Shown here: positions 7,261-15,751 of the stretch, piece after piece
How the letters are laid out: each line of letters opens with the position of its first letter
Position numbering within the stretch: position 1 is the first letter of the stretch
Assembly: GCF_003731765.1 (NCBI RefSeq)
Contig: NZ_MOAL01000004.1
Location: forward strand, 1 to 64,000
Direction: 5' to 3'
DNA from: Pseudomonas chlororaphis
GTDB lineage: Bacteria; Pseudomonadota; Gammaproteobacteria; Pseudomonadales; Pseudomonadaceae
Length of the DNA: 64,000 nucleotides
Made by a program: the position numbers and the translations under genes
The notes under the pieces: model-generated
What the model was told of the DNA's origin: nothing
The model's input: the letters and a program-made list of their open reading frames with translations, nothing else
Databases searched by the model: none

Positions 7261-8688
7261 GTGAGCGGGGTTTCTCTCAGCGAACAGATGGGCGCTATGG
7301 CGCTGATCGATGAGCTGCGCCATGGCCAGACCGAGATCCAGAAGCACCTGGACCTGCCCAAACACCGCAAGGCGGTGGCCGAGCGCATTCGTGAGTTCTA
7401 CAAGGCCAAGGGGGTCGAGGTCGAGGATGCGCTGGTGGAGCAGGGGGTACGCAGTTACTTTGCTACGCGCCTGACCTATGACGTACCCACGTTGCGTTGG
7501 TGGGAACGGCGTTTGGCCCGGCTTTACATCGATCGTAAACAGTGGCTGAAAGGGACGTTGATTTGGACGCCGATTATCTTGTGGTCGTTGTATGCCTGGA
7601 GTCAGGTGATCAGCTCCCATGTCGAGCAACGACGGTACACACAGGCTGACTTGATCAGCATGCGGAGCCAGCTCGACAGCCGCTCGCAGCAGCTTTACAC
7701 GCAAAGGGACCGATTGGGCAGATTGCATGAACAAGCAACGAGCGCTCGGGTGCCGGCTGCGGATCGAATGCTCGAGAAGGCGAGGGAACTGCTGGAGAAA
7801 GCCCAGAAGTTGACATTGATCTCGCTACCAGAGAAGGCTGTGCCGGAGGACCAGCGCAGCCTTGCTGATTCCAACAAGGTATTTGCGGCCCGAAACAGCC
7901 TGAATGCTGCAACCAACGCCATGGACGCATTGCAAGTTCAGTTGGACGATGTCTCGCGTGTGTTGTTGGGTAACCAGAAACTCAATGCCTTGGTCGGTCG
8001 AACCAGCTATTCCCCGATCAGTAAAGCTGTTCCCGAAGTGCTGACTGAGGCTGCTAAGGCACGCTCCGCATTGGATCAGGCCGATACTGTGGGTGTGGCG
8101 ACTGCGCTAGCGGCGGTGGATCGACTCGATCGCTTGATCGAACAGAACAGCCTGAGTCCGACTTACCTCGCCGCCCTTGAAAGCGCGCGTGGAGCAGTGG
8201 GCAAGATGGGGTTGAACCCGGCGGATGCTGCTCAGTTCGAGCCTCTGTTTACCAGCGTGGACCGGGCGATCAATGCACAAGATGCCAGTGCCGCAACCCG
8301 AAGCCTCAAGGATATTGATCAGTTGCTGACCTTCGCCAAGACACCCTTGAAGTTGGATGTGGTGAGCCGTGCCGGTGAAAAGTCCATGATCGAGCGTAAT
8401 TACGACCCAACTGGGGGCAAGAGCTGGTACCTGCTGACCGAGGCCACGGATGCCGCCGGTAATGTGGTGCAGGTACCGATTACCAGTCGTGAAACCGGAG
8501 AGAAACGCTACGCCAAAGTATTTGGAGTCAGGGTCAGCGAGGCCACCTATCAGGAGGTCAAGAAGGACAAGCTTGCAGATGGTCACGTCGACAATCGGAG
8601 CATGGGGTCTAAAGACGCTAATGCGCTGGGCTTGAAGTTTGTCAAAGGGCGTACTACCGGCAACCCTGACTACATTCTGGAGTGGTGA
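7261..8688 (+). CDS. Membrane-anchored coiled-coil protein, DUF6384-like
   Basis: GTG start at 7261 with AAGGGGG six bases upstream. The 475-residue product has an N-terminal helical region, one strong membrane segment near residues 98-115 (LIWTPIILWSLYAWSQV), then a long helical part. The C-terminal 110 residues form a beta-rich domain containing LTEATDAAGNVVQVPITSRE and KYAKVFGVRV-like strands. I believe this is the family NCBI calls DUF6384, but from memory only. The topology suggests that most of the protein lies on one face of the inner membrane. Its stop shares one base with the next ATG (TGATG), so the three genes are translationally coupled. Confidence 0.85.
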   Translation: MSGVSLSEQMGAMALIDELRHGQTEIQKHLDLPKHRKAVAERIREFYKAKGVEVEDALVEQGVRSYFATRLTYDVPTLRWWERRLARLYIDRKQWLKGTLIWTPIILWSLYAWSQVISSHVEQRRYTQADLISMRSQLDSRSQQLYTQRDRLGRLHEQATSARVPAADRMLEKARELLEKAQKLTLISLPEKAVPEDQRSLADSNKVFAARNSLNAATNAMDALQVQLDDVSRVLLGNQKLNALVGRTSYSPISKAVPEVLTEAAKARSALDQADTVGVATALAAVDRLDRLIEQNSLSPTYLAALESARGAVGKMGLNPADAAQFEPLFTSVDRAINAQDASAATRSLKDIDQLLTFAKTPLKLDVVSRAGEKSMIERNYDPTGGKSWYLLTEATDAAGNVVQVPITSRETGEKRYAKVFGVRVSEATYQEVKKDKLADGHVDNRSMGSKDANALGLKFVKGRTTGNPDYILEW

Positions 8689-10148
8689 TGAGCTCAAACA
8701 ATACGCTGACGCCTGTGAGTGAAGACTTGCAGCACCATGAGGGTGAACTGCGCGCGCTCCAGCAGGAGCTATCCCTGGCTCACAGTCAGGAGCTGCGCCT
8801 GCGGCAGGAAATCAGTTATGCCCTGGCCCAGGTAGCCCGTTATCAACTCAAGGGCGATTCGCAACAGTCGCTTGAGATCACGCGCCTGTTGGCAAAGCGC
8901 AACCAGGAAGAGGCCGAGGTGGCTGAACGTCTGGCCAAGGCCGAGGCCAAGGTGGAGCAGCATCAACAGATGTTGTTGGAGGTCTCCGCAGAGGTTCAGG
9001 CCCAGGCTGCGGAGCTCGATCGCCGGTTGGCCGAAGACCCCGAGTATCAGCAGCAGGTTGTTGCCTTGCATGCCACTGAGGCGGCGCAAGCAACTACGAC
9101 CGAATCCTATGGGGAGTTGCGTGACGAGTGCGAGACCAAGTTGCGGAGCTTTCAGGTCGATCGGCTGTATTTGTACCTTAAGGCACGGAAGTTCGGCACC
9201 GAGGCCTACCCGCGTTGGACTCCCTGGCAGAGCTTGGATCGGTGGGTCGCAAAGCTTTGCAACTTCACTGAAAACTGGCGGGCCGAGCAGACTCTATATG
9301 CCATTCAGGAGGCAAACGAAGAGGCTGCCCGTCAGTCTGAACGTGAGCTGGTGGCCCAGCGGGCCAAAGTGTCTAACTTGTATAGTCGGTTTTCCGCGGC
9401 TTTTGATTTTGTGAAGCTTCAGCAGGCTCTGACAACGGGGGCGCAGGCGTTGGAGGCGGCCACGGCTCAGGCCAAGCAGGTCTACGACGAACTGGAGGTC
9501 TTCAGCCTCAGGCGTGATCCACATCTGGTTCGTGCGTCGCAGTTGCTGGCTGAGCAGTTGAACGAGATGAGCATTCTGGAGTTGGAGCGCCTGGCTGCGC
9601 AGACCAGCGGGCCAGAGGATGATGCGCTGGTGCTGCAAGTTCGAGGGATGCGTGCCGAGCTGGATGAACTACTGGTTCGCATGCCGCGCCTAGAGCTTAA
9701 GTGCAAGAAGGCTCGCAAGGATTACAAAAAGGCCAAGCGGATACAACGCTTGCTGGAAGAGGAGGAAGCTTACGAGTCTGAGGAGGACTACGAAGAGTAC
9801 GAAGCTGATCAAGCCAGTACCGGTGACAGTAAGGCTGCAGCGCTTAGTTTGCTGAAAACGTCCTACACGGTAGCGAGCACATTAATGGGCGCGATTTTGA
9901 GTAGCAGTGCTGACTCCGGGTCCTCCAAGTCCAGTAGTTCGTGGAGTAACTCAGGAGCTGGCCGTACGTCCAGCCGTTCCTCTTTCAGCGATTTGTCGAG
10001 CGGCTCATCCTCAAGCGCTTCATCGAGCAGCTCCGGCTCCAGTGGCTCAGGCTCTAGCACATCCTCGAGTAGCTCGGGCTTCAGCACCTCTTCGAGCAGC
10101 ACCCGTTCCCGCGATGGTGGCAGTTTCTCCACCAGCGACAGTCTTTAA
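8688..10148 (+). CDS. Long coiled-coil protein with Ser-rich C-terminal tail
   Basis: The ATG at 8688 overlaps the preceding TGA. The 486-residue product is Gln/Glu-rich coiled coil for about the first 340 residues (heptads such as LRALQQELSLAHSQELRLRQ). A mixed-charge, strongly acidic patch (EEEEAYESEEDYEEYEAD) follows near 360. The last ~80 residues are mostly Ser and Gly. There is no signal peptide; a short hydrophobic patch lies around 395 (SYTVASTLMGAILSS). Ser/Gly-rich ends of this kind are seen on some membrane-associated bacterial proteins, but the function is not known. The terminator at 10164-10195 follows. Confidence 0.85.
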   Translation: MSSNNTLTPVSEDLQHHEGELRALQQELSLAHSQELRLRQEISYALAQVARYQLKGDSQQSLEITRLLAKRNQEEAEVAERLAKAEAKVEQHQQMLLEVSAEVQAQAAELDRRLAEDPEYQQQVVALHATEAAQATTTESYGELRDECETKLRSFQVDRLYLYLKARKFGTEAYPRWTPWQSLDRWVAKLCNFTENWRAEQTLYAIQEANEEAARQSERELVAQRAKVSNLYSRFSAAFDFVKLQQALTTGAQALEAATAQAKQVYDELEVFSLRRDPHLVRASQLLAEQLNEMSILELERLAAQTSGPEDDALVLQVRGMRAELDELLVRMPRLELKCKKARKDYKKAKRIQRLLEEEEAYESEEDYEEYEADQASTGDSKAAALSLLKTSYTVASTLMGAILSSSADSGSSKSSSSWSNSGAGRTSSRSSFSDLSSGSSSSASSSSSGSSGSGSSTSSSSSGFSTSSSSTRSRDGGSFSTSDSL

Positions 10149-10163
10149 GGCCGCGAATTCACG

Positions 10164-10195
10164 CGAAAAAAAACGGGGGAGCATTGGCTCCCCCG
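10164..10195 (-). terminator. Terminator between the coiled-coil operon and the convergent AraC gene
   Basis: cgggggagc / gctcccccg stem with an A run on its left, which reads as a U tract for the minus-strand AraC gene. It may also stop plus-strand transcripts. Confidence 0.8.
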
Positions 10196-10231
10196 TGTCG
10201 TTTCCGGTTAGGGCCGTTTGTGGCCAAGGTG

Positions 10232-11179
10232 CTACAGCACCTTCACCGGAATACAGATCTCACACGCCAACGCCCCCGTCCTGGCGTCGTAGTACGCCTC
10301 CGCCGGATAGCGCTCGAACGCCGGGCGGGTGTCGAACTGCAGGCCACTCTTGGGCATCCAGTCGCGGCACAACTCTATCCAGGTGTCGCCGAGTTCGTGG
10401 CCCTTGCCGTTGAATTGCGCCACTGCATACAGGCCGCCTGGAAGCTGGAGGAGGTTGCCTGCACCGTTGCTCTTGAAGGTGGCATCCACTTCCACACAGG
10501 CGTCGTAACGCTGCCGGTGCGCCGGGGTGATGTCAGGATCATCGTGGCCAATGCCGTAGCGCACTCGGCCTGATAGCTGATTTTCCTGTATCCAGGGCGT
10601 CACTGTTTCGCGCCAGAACTGGCCGAGCTCCGGACCATAGGGGCCGATGTGGCGCAGGCAGGCGACGCGGGCGGGCGGCAGTTGTGTGAGCACGATGTGC
10701 AGGCTTGAGTGCTTCAGGTGAATGAAAGCATCGGGATCGTCAAACGCCGGGATGTGGGTCTGGCCAGGGTTGTTCAAGGTTCGCAGGCGCCGTTCGGGAA
10801 CATCACTCTCGCGTCGGTGCCAGCGCTTGGGCTCGGTGCTGCGCCAGGTGGTCGGGCTTACGGAGAACTGCTGCTTGAAGGCGTGGGACAAGGCTTCGCC
10901 GGAACTGAAGCCAACCTCGCGTGCGACTTCAAGCATGCTCGCTTCCGGGTGGCTGGCCAGTTGATAAGCGGCACAGGCCAGGCGGCGTCGACGCAGATAC
11001 TGGCCCAGGGTTTCGCCCACCCAGGCGCTGAACAGGCGATGGAAATGCAGCGCTGAGAAATGCGCCACCTGCGCCAGGTCGGCCAGCTCGATCGGCTGGT
11101 GCAGGTGCTGGTCGATGTACTCCAGGACGCGATTCATGCGGCGCGTGTATTCGTGGAGACTGTGGTCGGCGGGGCTCAT
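10232..11179 (-). CDS. AraC-family regulator with C-terminal GyrI-like effector domain
   Basis: The 315-residue product has an N-terminal AraC double helix-turn-helix (about residues 10-110: DLAQVAHFSALHFHRLF, then AREVGFSSGEALSHAFKQQF). The second half (about 160-315) is GyrI/SOUL-like (RHIGPYGPELGQFW, GLYAVAQFNGKG, CRDWMPKSGLQF), a small-molecule-binding module as in Rob and SbmC-type regulators. The DNA-binding domain is at the N-terminus, as in those proteins. No target gene is adjacent; upstream lies an unrelated plus-strand gene. It is transcribed toward the terminator at 10164-10195. Confidence 0.93.
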   Translation of the reverse strand: MSPADHSLHEYTRRMNRVLEYIDQHLHQPIELADLAQVAHFSALHFHRLFSAWVGETLGQYLRRRRLACAAYQLASHPEASMLEVAREVGFSSGEALSHAFKQQFSVSPTTWRSTEPKRWHRRESDVPERRLRTLNNPGQTHIPAFDDPDAFIHLKHSSLHIVLTQLPPARVACLRHIGPYGPELGQFWRETVTPWIQENQLSGRVRYGIGHDDPDITPAHRQRYDACVEVDATFKSNGAGNLLQLPGGLYAVAQFNGKGHELGDTWIELCRDWMPKSGLQFDTRPAFERYPAEAYYDARTGALACEICIPVKVL

Positions 11180-11385
11180 AAATGCAGCTTAGCTGGCCGT
11201 GTCGGTCGTAGCTGTTTTTGTAGGGGCGGCGAGGGCGTTTTAAAGGCCATCCACTGAGCAGCTGCCGACCCCGGCGTTTGTCGATCAAGGGACGGGCGGT
11301 TGGGTTAATTCCTGAACGGCTGGCCCTTCCCGCCAGTCACAATCGATGAAAGGCATTTCATTCGTTGGTTGGGAGGTTGATCAGG

Positions 11386-11778
11386 ATGAGCACATACAAC
11401 TGGGATTTGATCGAGCGCCTGTTGCATGAGGTGCAGAACGGCGCTGGCCACAGTTTCACCCCGCGTCCCTATGCAGAGCAGCATGCGGCGGCGCTGGCCG
11501 CTGAAGGTGAAACCCCCGGCAATCTGGACGAGCTGAAGGTGACAGCCACGGAATACGAAAAACTGTTGCTGGACCGCGGTTTTATCGAGTCGCGGCCTGA
11601 AGACGAAGGTGGCAATGGCGAGAACTTTATCCTCACGCCTCGGGGATCAAGCCTGTTGTGCCTGATCGACAGCAGCATCCCTGGCAATGATCACCCGCGT
11701 CAGGTGCTGGATGAGCAGGCCGACGCCCTGGCGCCGGAGACCTTTGAGGAGGTGGCGTCCAAAGCGCAGATCGCCTGA
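11386..11778 (+). CDS. Small winged-helix-like protein, possibly DUF2513-related
   Basis: ATG 11386 is chosen because a GGGAGG site lies about ten bases upstream; the in-frame start at 11365 has none. The 130-residue soluble protein begins STYNWDLIERLLHEVQ and has a middle part LDELKVTATEYEKLLLDRGFIE and ILTPRGSSLLCLID. This arrangement (helix, short helix, turn, 'LTPRG' wing) resembles phage-type DUF2513 / winged-helix proteins. The family link is tentative and no target is evident. It stands alone between oppositely oriented genes. Confidence 0.78.
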   Translation: MSTYNWDLIERLLHEVQNGAGHSFTPRPYAEQHAAALAAEGETPGNLDELKVTATEYEKLLLDRGFIESRPEDEGGNGENFILTPRGSSLLCLIDSSIPGNDHPRQVLDEQADALAPETFEEVASKAQIA

Positions 11779-11785
11779 CGGGAAT

Positions 11786-12655
11786 TCAGCCCTGATGGCT
11801 GGCCTGCAGGCATTTGAGCGCCTGGAAGTCGCTGCGCACGCCGTCGATTTTCTTCAGCAGACGCTGACGTTGTTGCGGCGTGCTTTCGGCCATCAGGTCC
11901 ACTAGCAGGCTGCGGGCCGCCTGTTCGGTGCTGGCGTAGGCCTGACGGTAACTTGGGGTCCATAAGCTTTCGCGGTTGACCAACAGTTGTTCGATGCGTT
12001 GCGGGAAGTCGGTACTGTGCCGTTGCTCCACGGCGGCGCTGAACTGCGCCTGCCAGTGGGCGCGGTTGGCAATCCATTGTTGGTTCTGATCGCCCAGGGC
12101 TGCCGACCAAGCGTCGACACGCTGTTGCTGGGCCGGGTTCAAAGGGCCGAGCCAGGTGTTCAGGCGTTTGCTCATGCGCTGGCTGCGTTGGCTGATTTGT
12201 TGCTCCAGGGTGGGTTTCAGGTATTGCTCCCGGCGCTCCTGCTGGTCCTTGGCAAAGGCCGCGTTCATCTCCTTGACCTGCTGGTCGTCGAGGCCTTGCA
12301 GCAGCTCAACGGCTGAAGGGGTGATTTGCCGCGCTGTTTCGGCGATGGCTAGCTTGGCTTCCTGGGTGCGGATTTGCAGGGCGGAATCGCTGACCTGATT
12401 GCTTTCCACCATCTGTTGCAGGCGATCGAGCCAATCCAGGTAGCCCGGCAACTGGGTGCTGCAATGCCAGCTCAGGTGGTCTTTGAGGCGCTCGTTGAAC
12501 CAGCCTTTTTGCTCGCTGTTCATGTCCAGGTAATCATTGAGCGTCCAGGGAATGATGACGTCGAGATTACGATAGGCCAGGCCCACGCGGCTGCAGGCCA
12601 CCAAGACCAGGCTGAAGATCAGGAGCAGGGCGAGTTGCGGTAACCGGCGCGACAT
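11786..12655 (-). CDS. DUF6279-like outer-membrane lipoprotein
   Basis: The 289-residue product has a type II signal peptide ending in a lipobox, LVLVACS (lipidated Cys about residue 21). The mature part is all-helical and begins with the conserved SRVGLAYRNLDVIIPWTLNDYLDMN. I recall this pattern as the DUF6279 family of proteobacterial lipoproteins. Probable location is the inner face of the outer membrane; function unknown. It lies upstream of, and in the same direction as, no obvious partner; the porin-like gene behind it reads the same way with a 65-base gap. Confidence 0.85.
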   Translation of the reverse strand: MSRRLPQLALLLIFSLVLVACSRVGLAYRNLDVIIPWTLNDYLDMNSEQKGWFNERLKDHLSWHCSTQLPGYLDWLDRLQQMVESNQVSDSALQIRTQEAKLAIAETARQITPSAVELLQGLDDQQVKEMNAAFAKDQQERREQYLKPTLEQQISQRSQRMSKRLNTWLGPLNPAQQQRVDAWSAALGDQNQQWIANRAHWQAQFSAAVEQRHSTDFPQRIEQLLVNRESLWTPSYRQAYASTEQAARSLLVDLMAESTPQQRQRLLKKIDGVRSDFQALKCLQASHQG

Positions 12656-12720
12656 GGGCGAGTCCTTGCGAATGCGGGTTCATGCATCTGAACCGCAAAG
12701 GCCTGCGGCAGTTCAGCCGA

Positions 12721-13440
12721 TCAATAAAAGGCCCGTTCGGCCTTGAAGGTCAACAGCCCATCGCACTCGGCGTTGTGTCCGGAGTAGGCCGAGCAGTCGC
12801 CGCCGCTGAGGTTGGAGTCGCTGTAAATCAGGTTCAGGTCGATGCCCAGCCAGGGCCGCGAGAGTTTCACCGACCAGTCGTTGAAGCTGCTGACGTAGCC
12901 GCCGTCGGCGATCGACACCGGGCTATTCAACTGGTGGGTGCTGTACTTGAGGCTGATGCCGATGCCGAAGGGCTGGTTGCCGCTCAAGTCGGCGAACAGC
13001 GTGCTGTTGCGCTGGTCGGGGTCGTTGCTGAAGGCTGCCCCGAAGCGGCTGCCCAGCAGGGTCAGGCCACCGAAGAACTCGCGGCTGTCGAGGGTTTCCA
13101 GTTGCGGGTAGCTGTAATGGATCATCCCCAGTTCATAGCCCAGTGTCTGGTCGAAGGGCTGCTTGAAACCCACGTACGAGTCCACTTCCAAGTGGCTGGC
13201 GGGGCTGATGCCCATACTCGGCGCCCATTGGCCGACGTACCAGCCGCTGTCGTGGGCCAAGTCCAGGCCGCCGTGGAAAGAGCCGCTGCTGGACGGCTTG
13301 ACTAGGCCCTGGGCCATGCTGCGGCTCGGCGTAGTGCCGAGCTTGAGGTCGAAGTCGCCCATCTCGCGCTGGAACACCTGCGCATCGACAGCTGGGCAGG
13401 CCAGCAAGGTGCTGGCCAGCAAAAGAGAGGGTTTGAGCAT
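12721..13440 (-). CDS. TorF-family putative porin (Gcw_chp)
   Basis: Start is ATG 13440 (MLKPSLLLAST), four codons inside the longest frame, giving a clean Sec signal peptide cleaved after PAVDA. The 239-residue product is a beta-rich outer-membrane-type protein with alternating polar and aromatic residues (SGSFHGGLDLAHDSGWYVGQW, IHYSYPQ) and a C-terminal aromatic (AERAFY). These are features of the TorF/Gcw_chp family of putative porins. Two Cys near the C-terminus (GDCSAYSGHNAEC) could pair. Substrate unknown. Confidence 0.85.
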   Translation of the reverse strand: MLKPSLLLASTLLACPAVDAQVFQREMGDFDLKLGTTPSRSMAQGLVKPSSSGSFHGGLDLAHDSGWYVGQWAPSMGISPASHLEVDSYVGFKQPFDQTLGYELGMIHYSYPQLETLDSREFFGGLTLLGSRFGAAFSNDPDQRNSTLFADLSGNQPFGIGISLKYSTHQLNSPVSIADGGYVSSFNDWSVKLSRPWLGIDLNLIYSDSNLSGGDCSAYSGHNAECDGLLTFKAERAFY

Positions 13441-13648
13441 GCTGCACTCCATGAACAGCGAGGAGCAGGAACGGTAGAACCTACTGAAAGGCGCGATTTA
13501 GACGTGTGCAAGCATACCGATGAACGCTGTCCGATGAGGGCCGTTCGTCGATTTTTGCAGAGGTTCTGAAGGTGTTGCTGAGGGAGGGTGCCAGTCCTAG
13601 CGCCTTGAGGGGGACAAAGCGCATGAGGACCTGGGTGGTGCGGGGGTA

Positions 13649-13837
13649 TTACTTTTTGCCCAGGGTGATCTGCTTGGACGGGCCGAAAGTCTGGCCACTG
13701 ACGCCTTTGGCAATTTGCTGGATTTCGCCACCGGACTTCAGGAACGCAGCGATCTGATCGTTGATCGATTCGCTGGTCTCAACGGCTGGAGCTGGCTTTG
13801 CTTTGCTGTTGGATGCTTTTACGCGCATGGCGGCCAT
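13649..13837 (-). CDS. Conserved small basic protein of unknown function
   Basis: The 62-residue product has a Lys/Ala/Pro-rich start (KASNSKAKPAPAVE) and a compact end (QIAAFLKSGGEIQQIAKGV, GPSKQITLGKK). A good AAAGG site lies five bases before the ATG, and the start region is AT-rich, so expression is likely. I do not recognise a domain; the composition suggests a nucleic-acid- or ribosome-associated micro-protein, which is inference only. Confidence 0.7.
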   Translation of the reverse strand: MAAMRVKASNSKAKPAPAVETSESINDQIAAFLKSGGEIQQIAKGVSGQTFGPSKQITLGKK

Positions 13838-14189
13838 TTAACCTTTTTGAAAATTAACTTGGCCAGGCATCTTACCTGAAAGGCTTGACAATTGCTTGGC
13901 AAATATCCCTTTGAAATAACCCTCCCGGGCGTTGAATACGCCTAAGTTATTATTTGCACTATGTCCCTAAGCTGCTGTTTTAAATAAGGAGATTGGCTTG
14001 ATTTGCAGGAGGCGCCACCAGCGACGTGGGATTCATCCCGTCCGTCGGACTGACGGGTGGCGTCGGGTGAAGGGGCCAAGCCATGAAAAACCAAAGCCCG
14101 GGCGGATTTTTCTCCAGCCGGTTCTTCGGCTGCCGAACCTGGCGCCCAAAACCGGGTAGAATGCCGCCCACGCAATGAGGGTATTGGAA
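13838..14189. other. Intergenic region with an AT-rich promoter zone and a possible 31-codon ORF
   Basis: The left part (13838-14000) is AT-rich and should hold divergent promoters. A cccgtc / gacggg hairpin lies around 14037-14056. An ATG at 14083 with AAGGGG upstream opens 31 codons and ends with TGA at 14176-14178, overlapping the triplet ATG at 14175. It might be a leader ORF for cvfB but its composition is not clearly coding. Confidence 0.35.
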
Positions 14190-15026
14190 ATGGCTTTAGT
14201 CGGGCGCTACAACAGTTTGCAAGTGGTTAAACACACCAACTTTGGTTTGTATCTGGATGGCGGGGCGGATGGCGAAATCTTGCTGCCCAACCGTTATATC
14301 CCCAAAGATATTCCCAGTGAAGATGAAGACTGGCTCAATGTTTTTGTTTATCTGGACAGTGCAGACAAACTCATCGCAACTACTGAAAAGCCGAAAGTTC
14401 AGGTCGGTGAGTTCGCCAGTCTTAAAGTCGTTGAAGTTAACAGCATTGGGGTGTTCCTGGATTGGGGCCTGCCCAAGGATCTGTTGCTGCCGTACTCCGA
14501 AGAAAAGCGCCAGATGCATGCCGGCGAGTATTGCGTGGTGCACGTCTACCTCGACAAACACACCCGCCGCATCACCGCGACCGCCCGCCTGGACCGCTAC
14601 CTGGACAAGACACCGGCCAGCTACAAACCGGGCCAGGAAGTCGATCTGCTGGTGGCCGAAGCCACGGATATGGGCTTCAAGGCCATTATCAATAACAAGC
14701 ACTGGGGCTTGATCCACAAGAACGAGGTGTTCAAGTTCCTGCGTTCCGGCATGCAGGAAAAGGGCTTTATCAAAGAAGTCCGCGCTGACGGCAAGATCAG
14801 CCTCAGCTTGCAACCGGTGGGTGAAGAAGCGTCCACCAGCCTGAACTCCAAGATCCTCGCCAAGTTGCGGGAAAACAACGGTAGCCTGGCGGTCAGTGAT
14901 AAGAGTGACCCGACCCTGATCAGCAGTCTGTTCGGTGTCAGCAAGGGCAACTTCAAGAAGGCCATCGGCGCACTGTACAAGCAGGGGCAGATTGTCATTC
15001 ACCCGGATCGCATTGAACTAAGCTGA
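14190..15026 (+). CDS. cvfB: CvfB-family S1-like RNA-binding protein
   Basis: ATG 14190 is preferred over 14175; GAGGG lies upstream. The 278-residue product begins with YNSLQVVKHTNFGLYLDGG and has successive S1-like OB folds (LKVVEVNSIGVFLDWG, GFKAIINNKHWGLIHKNEV). A C-terminal winged-helix part (GVSKGNFKKAIGALYKQGQI) follows. This is the domain order of CvfB, first described in Staphylococcus as an RNA-binding virulence regulator; its role in pseudomonads is not defined. It is soluble and cytoplasmic. Confidence 0.93.
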   Translation: MALVGRYNSLQVVKHTNFGLYLDGGADGEILLPNRYIPKDIPSEDEDWLNVFVYLDSADKLIATTEKPKVQVGEFASLKVVEVNSIGVFLDWGLPKDLLLPYSEEKRQMHAGEYCVVHVYLDKHTRRITATARLDRYLDKTPASYKPGQEVDLLVAEATDMGFKAIINNKHWGLIHKNEVFKFLRSGMQEKGFIKEVRADGKISLSLQPVGEEASTSLNSKILAKLRENNGSLAVSDKSDPTLISSLFGVSKGNFKKAIGALYKQGQIVIHPDRIELS

Positions 15027-15053
15027 CGTTCAACTCGATTCGGGATGTACGTC

Positions 15054-15467
15054 ATGAGAACCACGCTGGTTGCCTACTTCGCTACATTGCTGGCCTTTCT
15101 GTTACTCGACGGTGTCTGGCTCGGGTTGCTGATGGGGTCAACGTACAAGGCGCAGTTGGGTTCAATGATGCTCGATCAGCCGCTGCCGGTCCCGGCAGTG
15201 GCGTTCTACCTCCTCTATATCCTCGGCTGCGTGGTGTTCGTGGTGCGTCCGGCGTTGAGCCATGGCGGCTGGCAACGGGCTGCGCGGCTTGGCGCCTTGC
15301 TTGGCCTGGTAGCCTACGGCACCTATGACCTGAGCAATTGGGCAACCTTGCAGGGTTGGCCGGCTTCCCTGGCGCTGATGGACATGGCCTGGGGCTGCGT
15401 GGCCACCGCCATTGCCTGCAGCCTGGGTGTCTTGGGCGCGCGGCTGTGGGGCGGTATCCCGCAATAA
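15054..15467 (+). CDS. DUF2177-family small membrane protein
   Basis: The 137-residue protein has four predicted membrane segments (LVAYFATLLAFLLLDGVWLG, VAFYLLYILGCVVFVV, LGALLGLVAYGTYDL and a last one near LMDMAWGCVATAIACSLG). The motif LLDGVWLG at the first segment and YGTYDLSNWATLQGW in the third are typical of DUF2177. Function unknown. ATG 15054 and 15045 are both possible starts; gggatg lies upstream of the former. It follows cvfB by 27 bases and may be co-transcribed. Confidence 0.88.
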   Translation: MRTTLVAYFATLLAFLLLDGVWLGLLMGSTYKAQLGSMMLDQPLPVPAVAFYLLYILGCVVFVVRPALSHGGWQRAARLGALLGLVAYGTYDLSNWATLQGWPASLALMDMAWGCVATAIACSLGVLGARLWGGIPQ

Positions 15468-15486
15468 GGTCTGTTGCGTTTTCATC

Positions 15487-15495
15487 TGTATACAA
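15487..15495. promoter_or_regulatory. Candidate operator, TGTATACAA
   Basis: Near-palindrome centred on GTATAC upstream of the NCS1 permease. A second copy lies at 15665-15674. Sites of this kind are bound by GntR/FadR-type regulators, but no such regulator is in the window. Confidence 0.3.
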
Positions 15496-15664
15496 TTATT
15501 TGTGCACCGATATCAGGCAATTGCGCACTGTCTGTGGGCAGTCGTGCCCGTGATGATCTCGCCTTTAGTCCTCCTCTTGCTGTTCGCTCAATCGACTGAA
15601 TACAAGGCTTGCGGCCGGATTCGGCACAGGTATCTGCACGATGGCACGCATTCTGCGTAGGGCT

Positions 15665-15674
15665 TCGTATACAA
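15665..15674. promoter_or_regulatory. Second candidate operator, TCGTATACAA
   Basis: Shares GTATACAA with 15488-15495 and lies about 80 bases before the permease start codon, where a repressor site would be expected. The 284-base gap 15468-15751 otherwise shows no gene. Confidence 0.3.
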
Positions 15675-15751
15675 ACCATGCCAGCTCCCGTACGCAGTGT
15701 GGTCACAAGGGCAGTCGCGGGGGCAGAGCTTGATCATCGAGGAGCCGCGCA

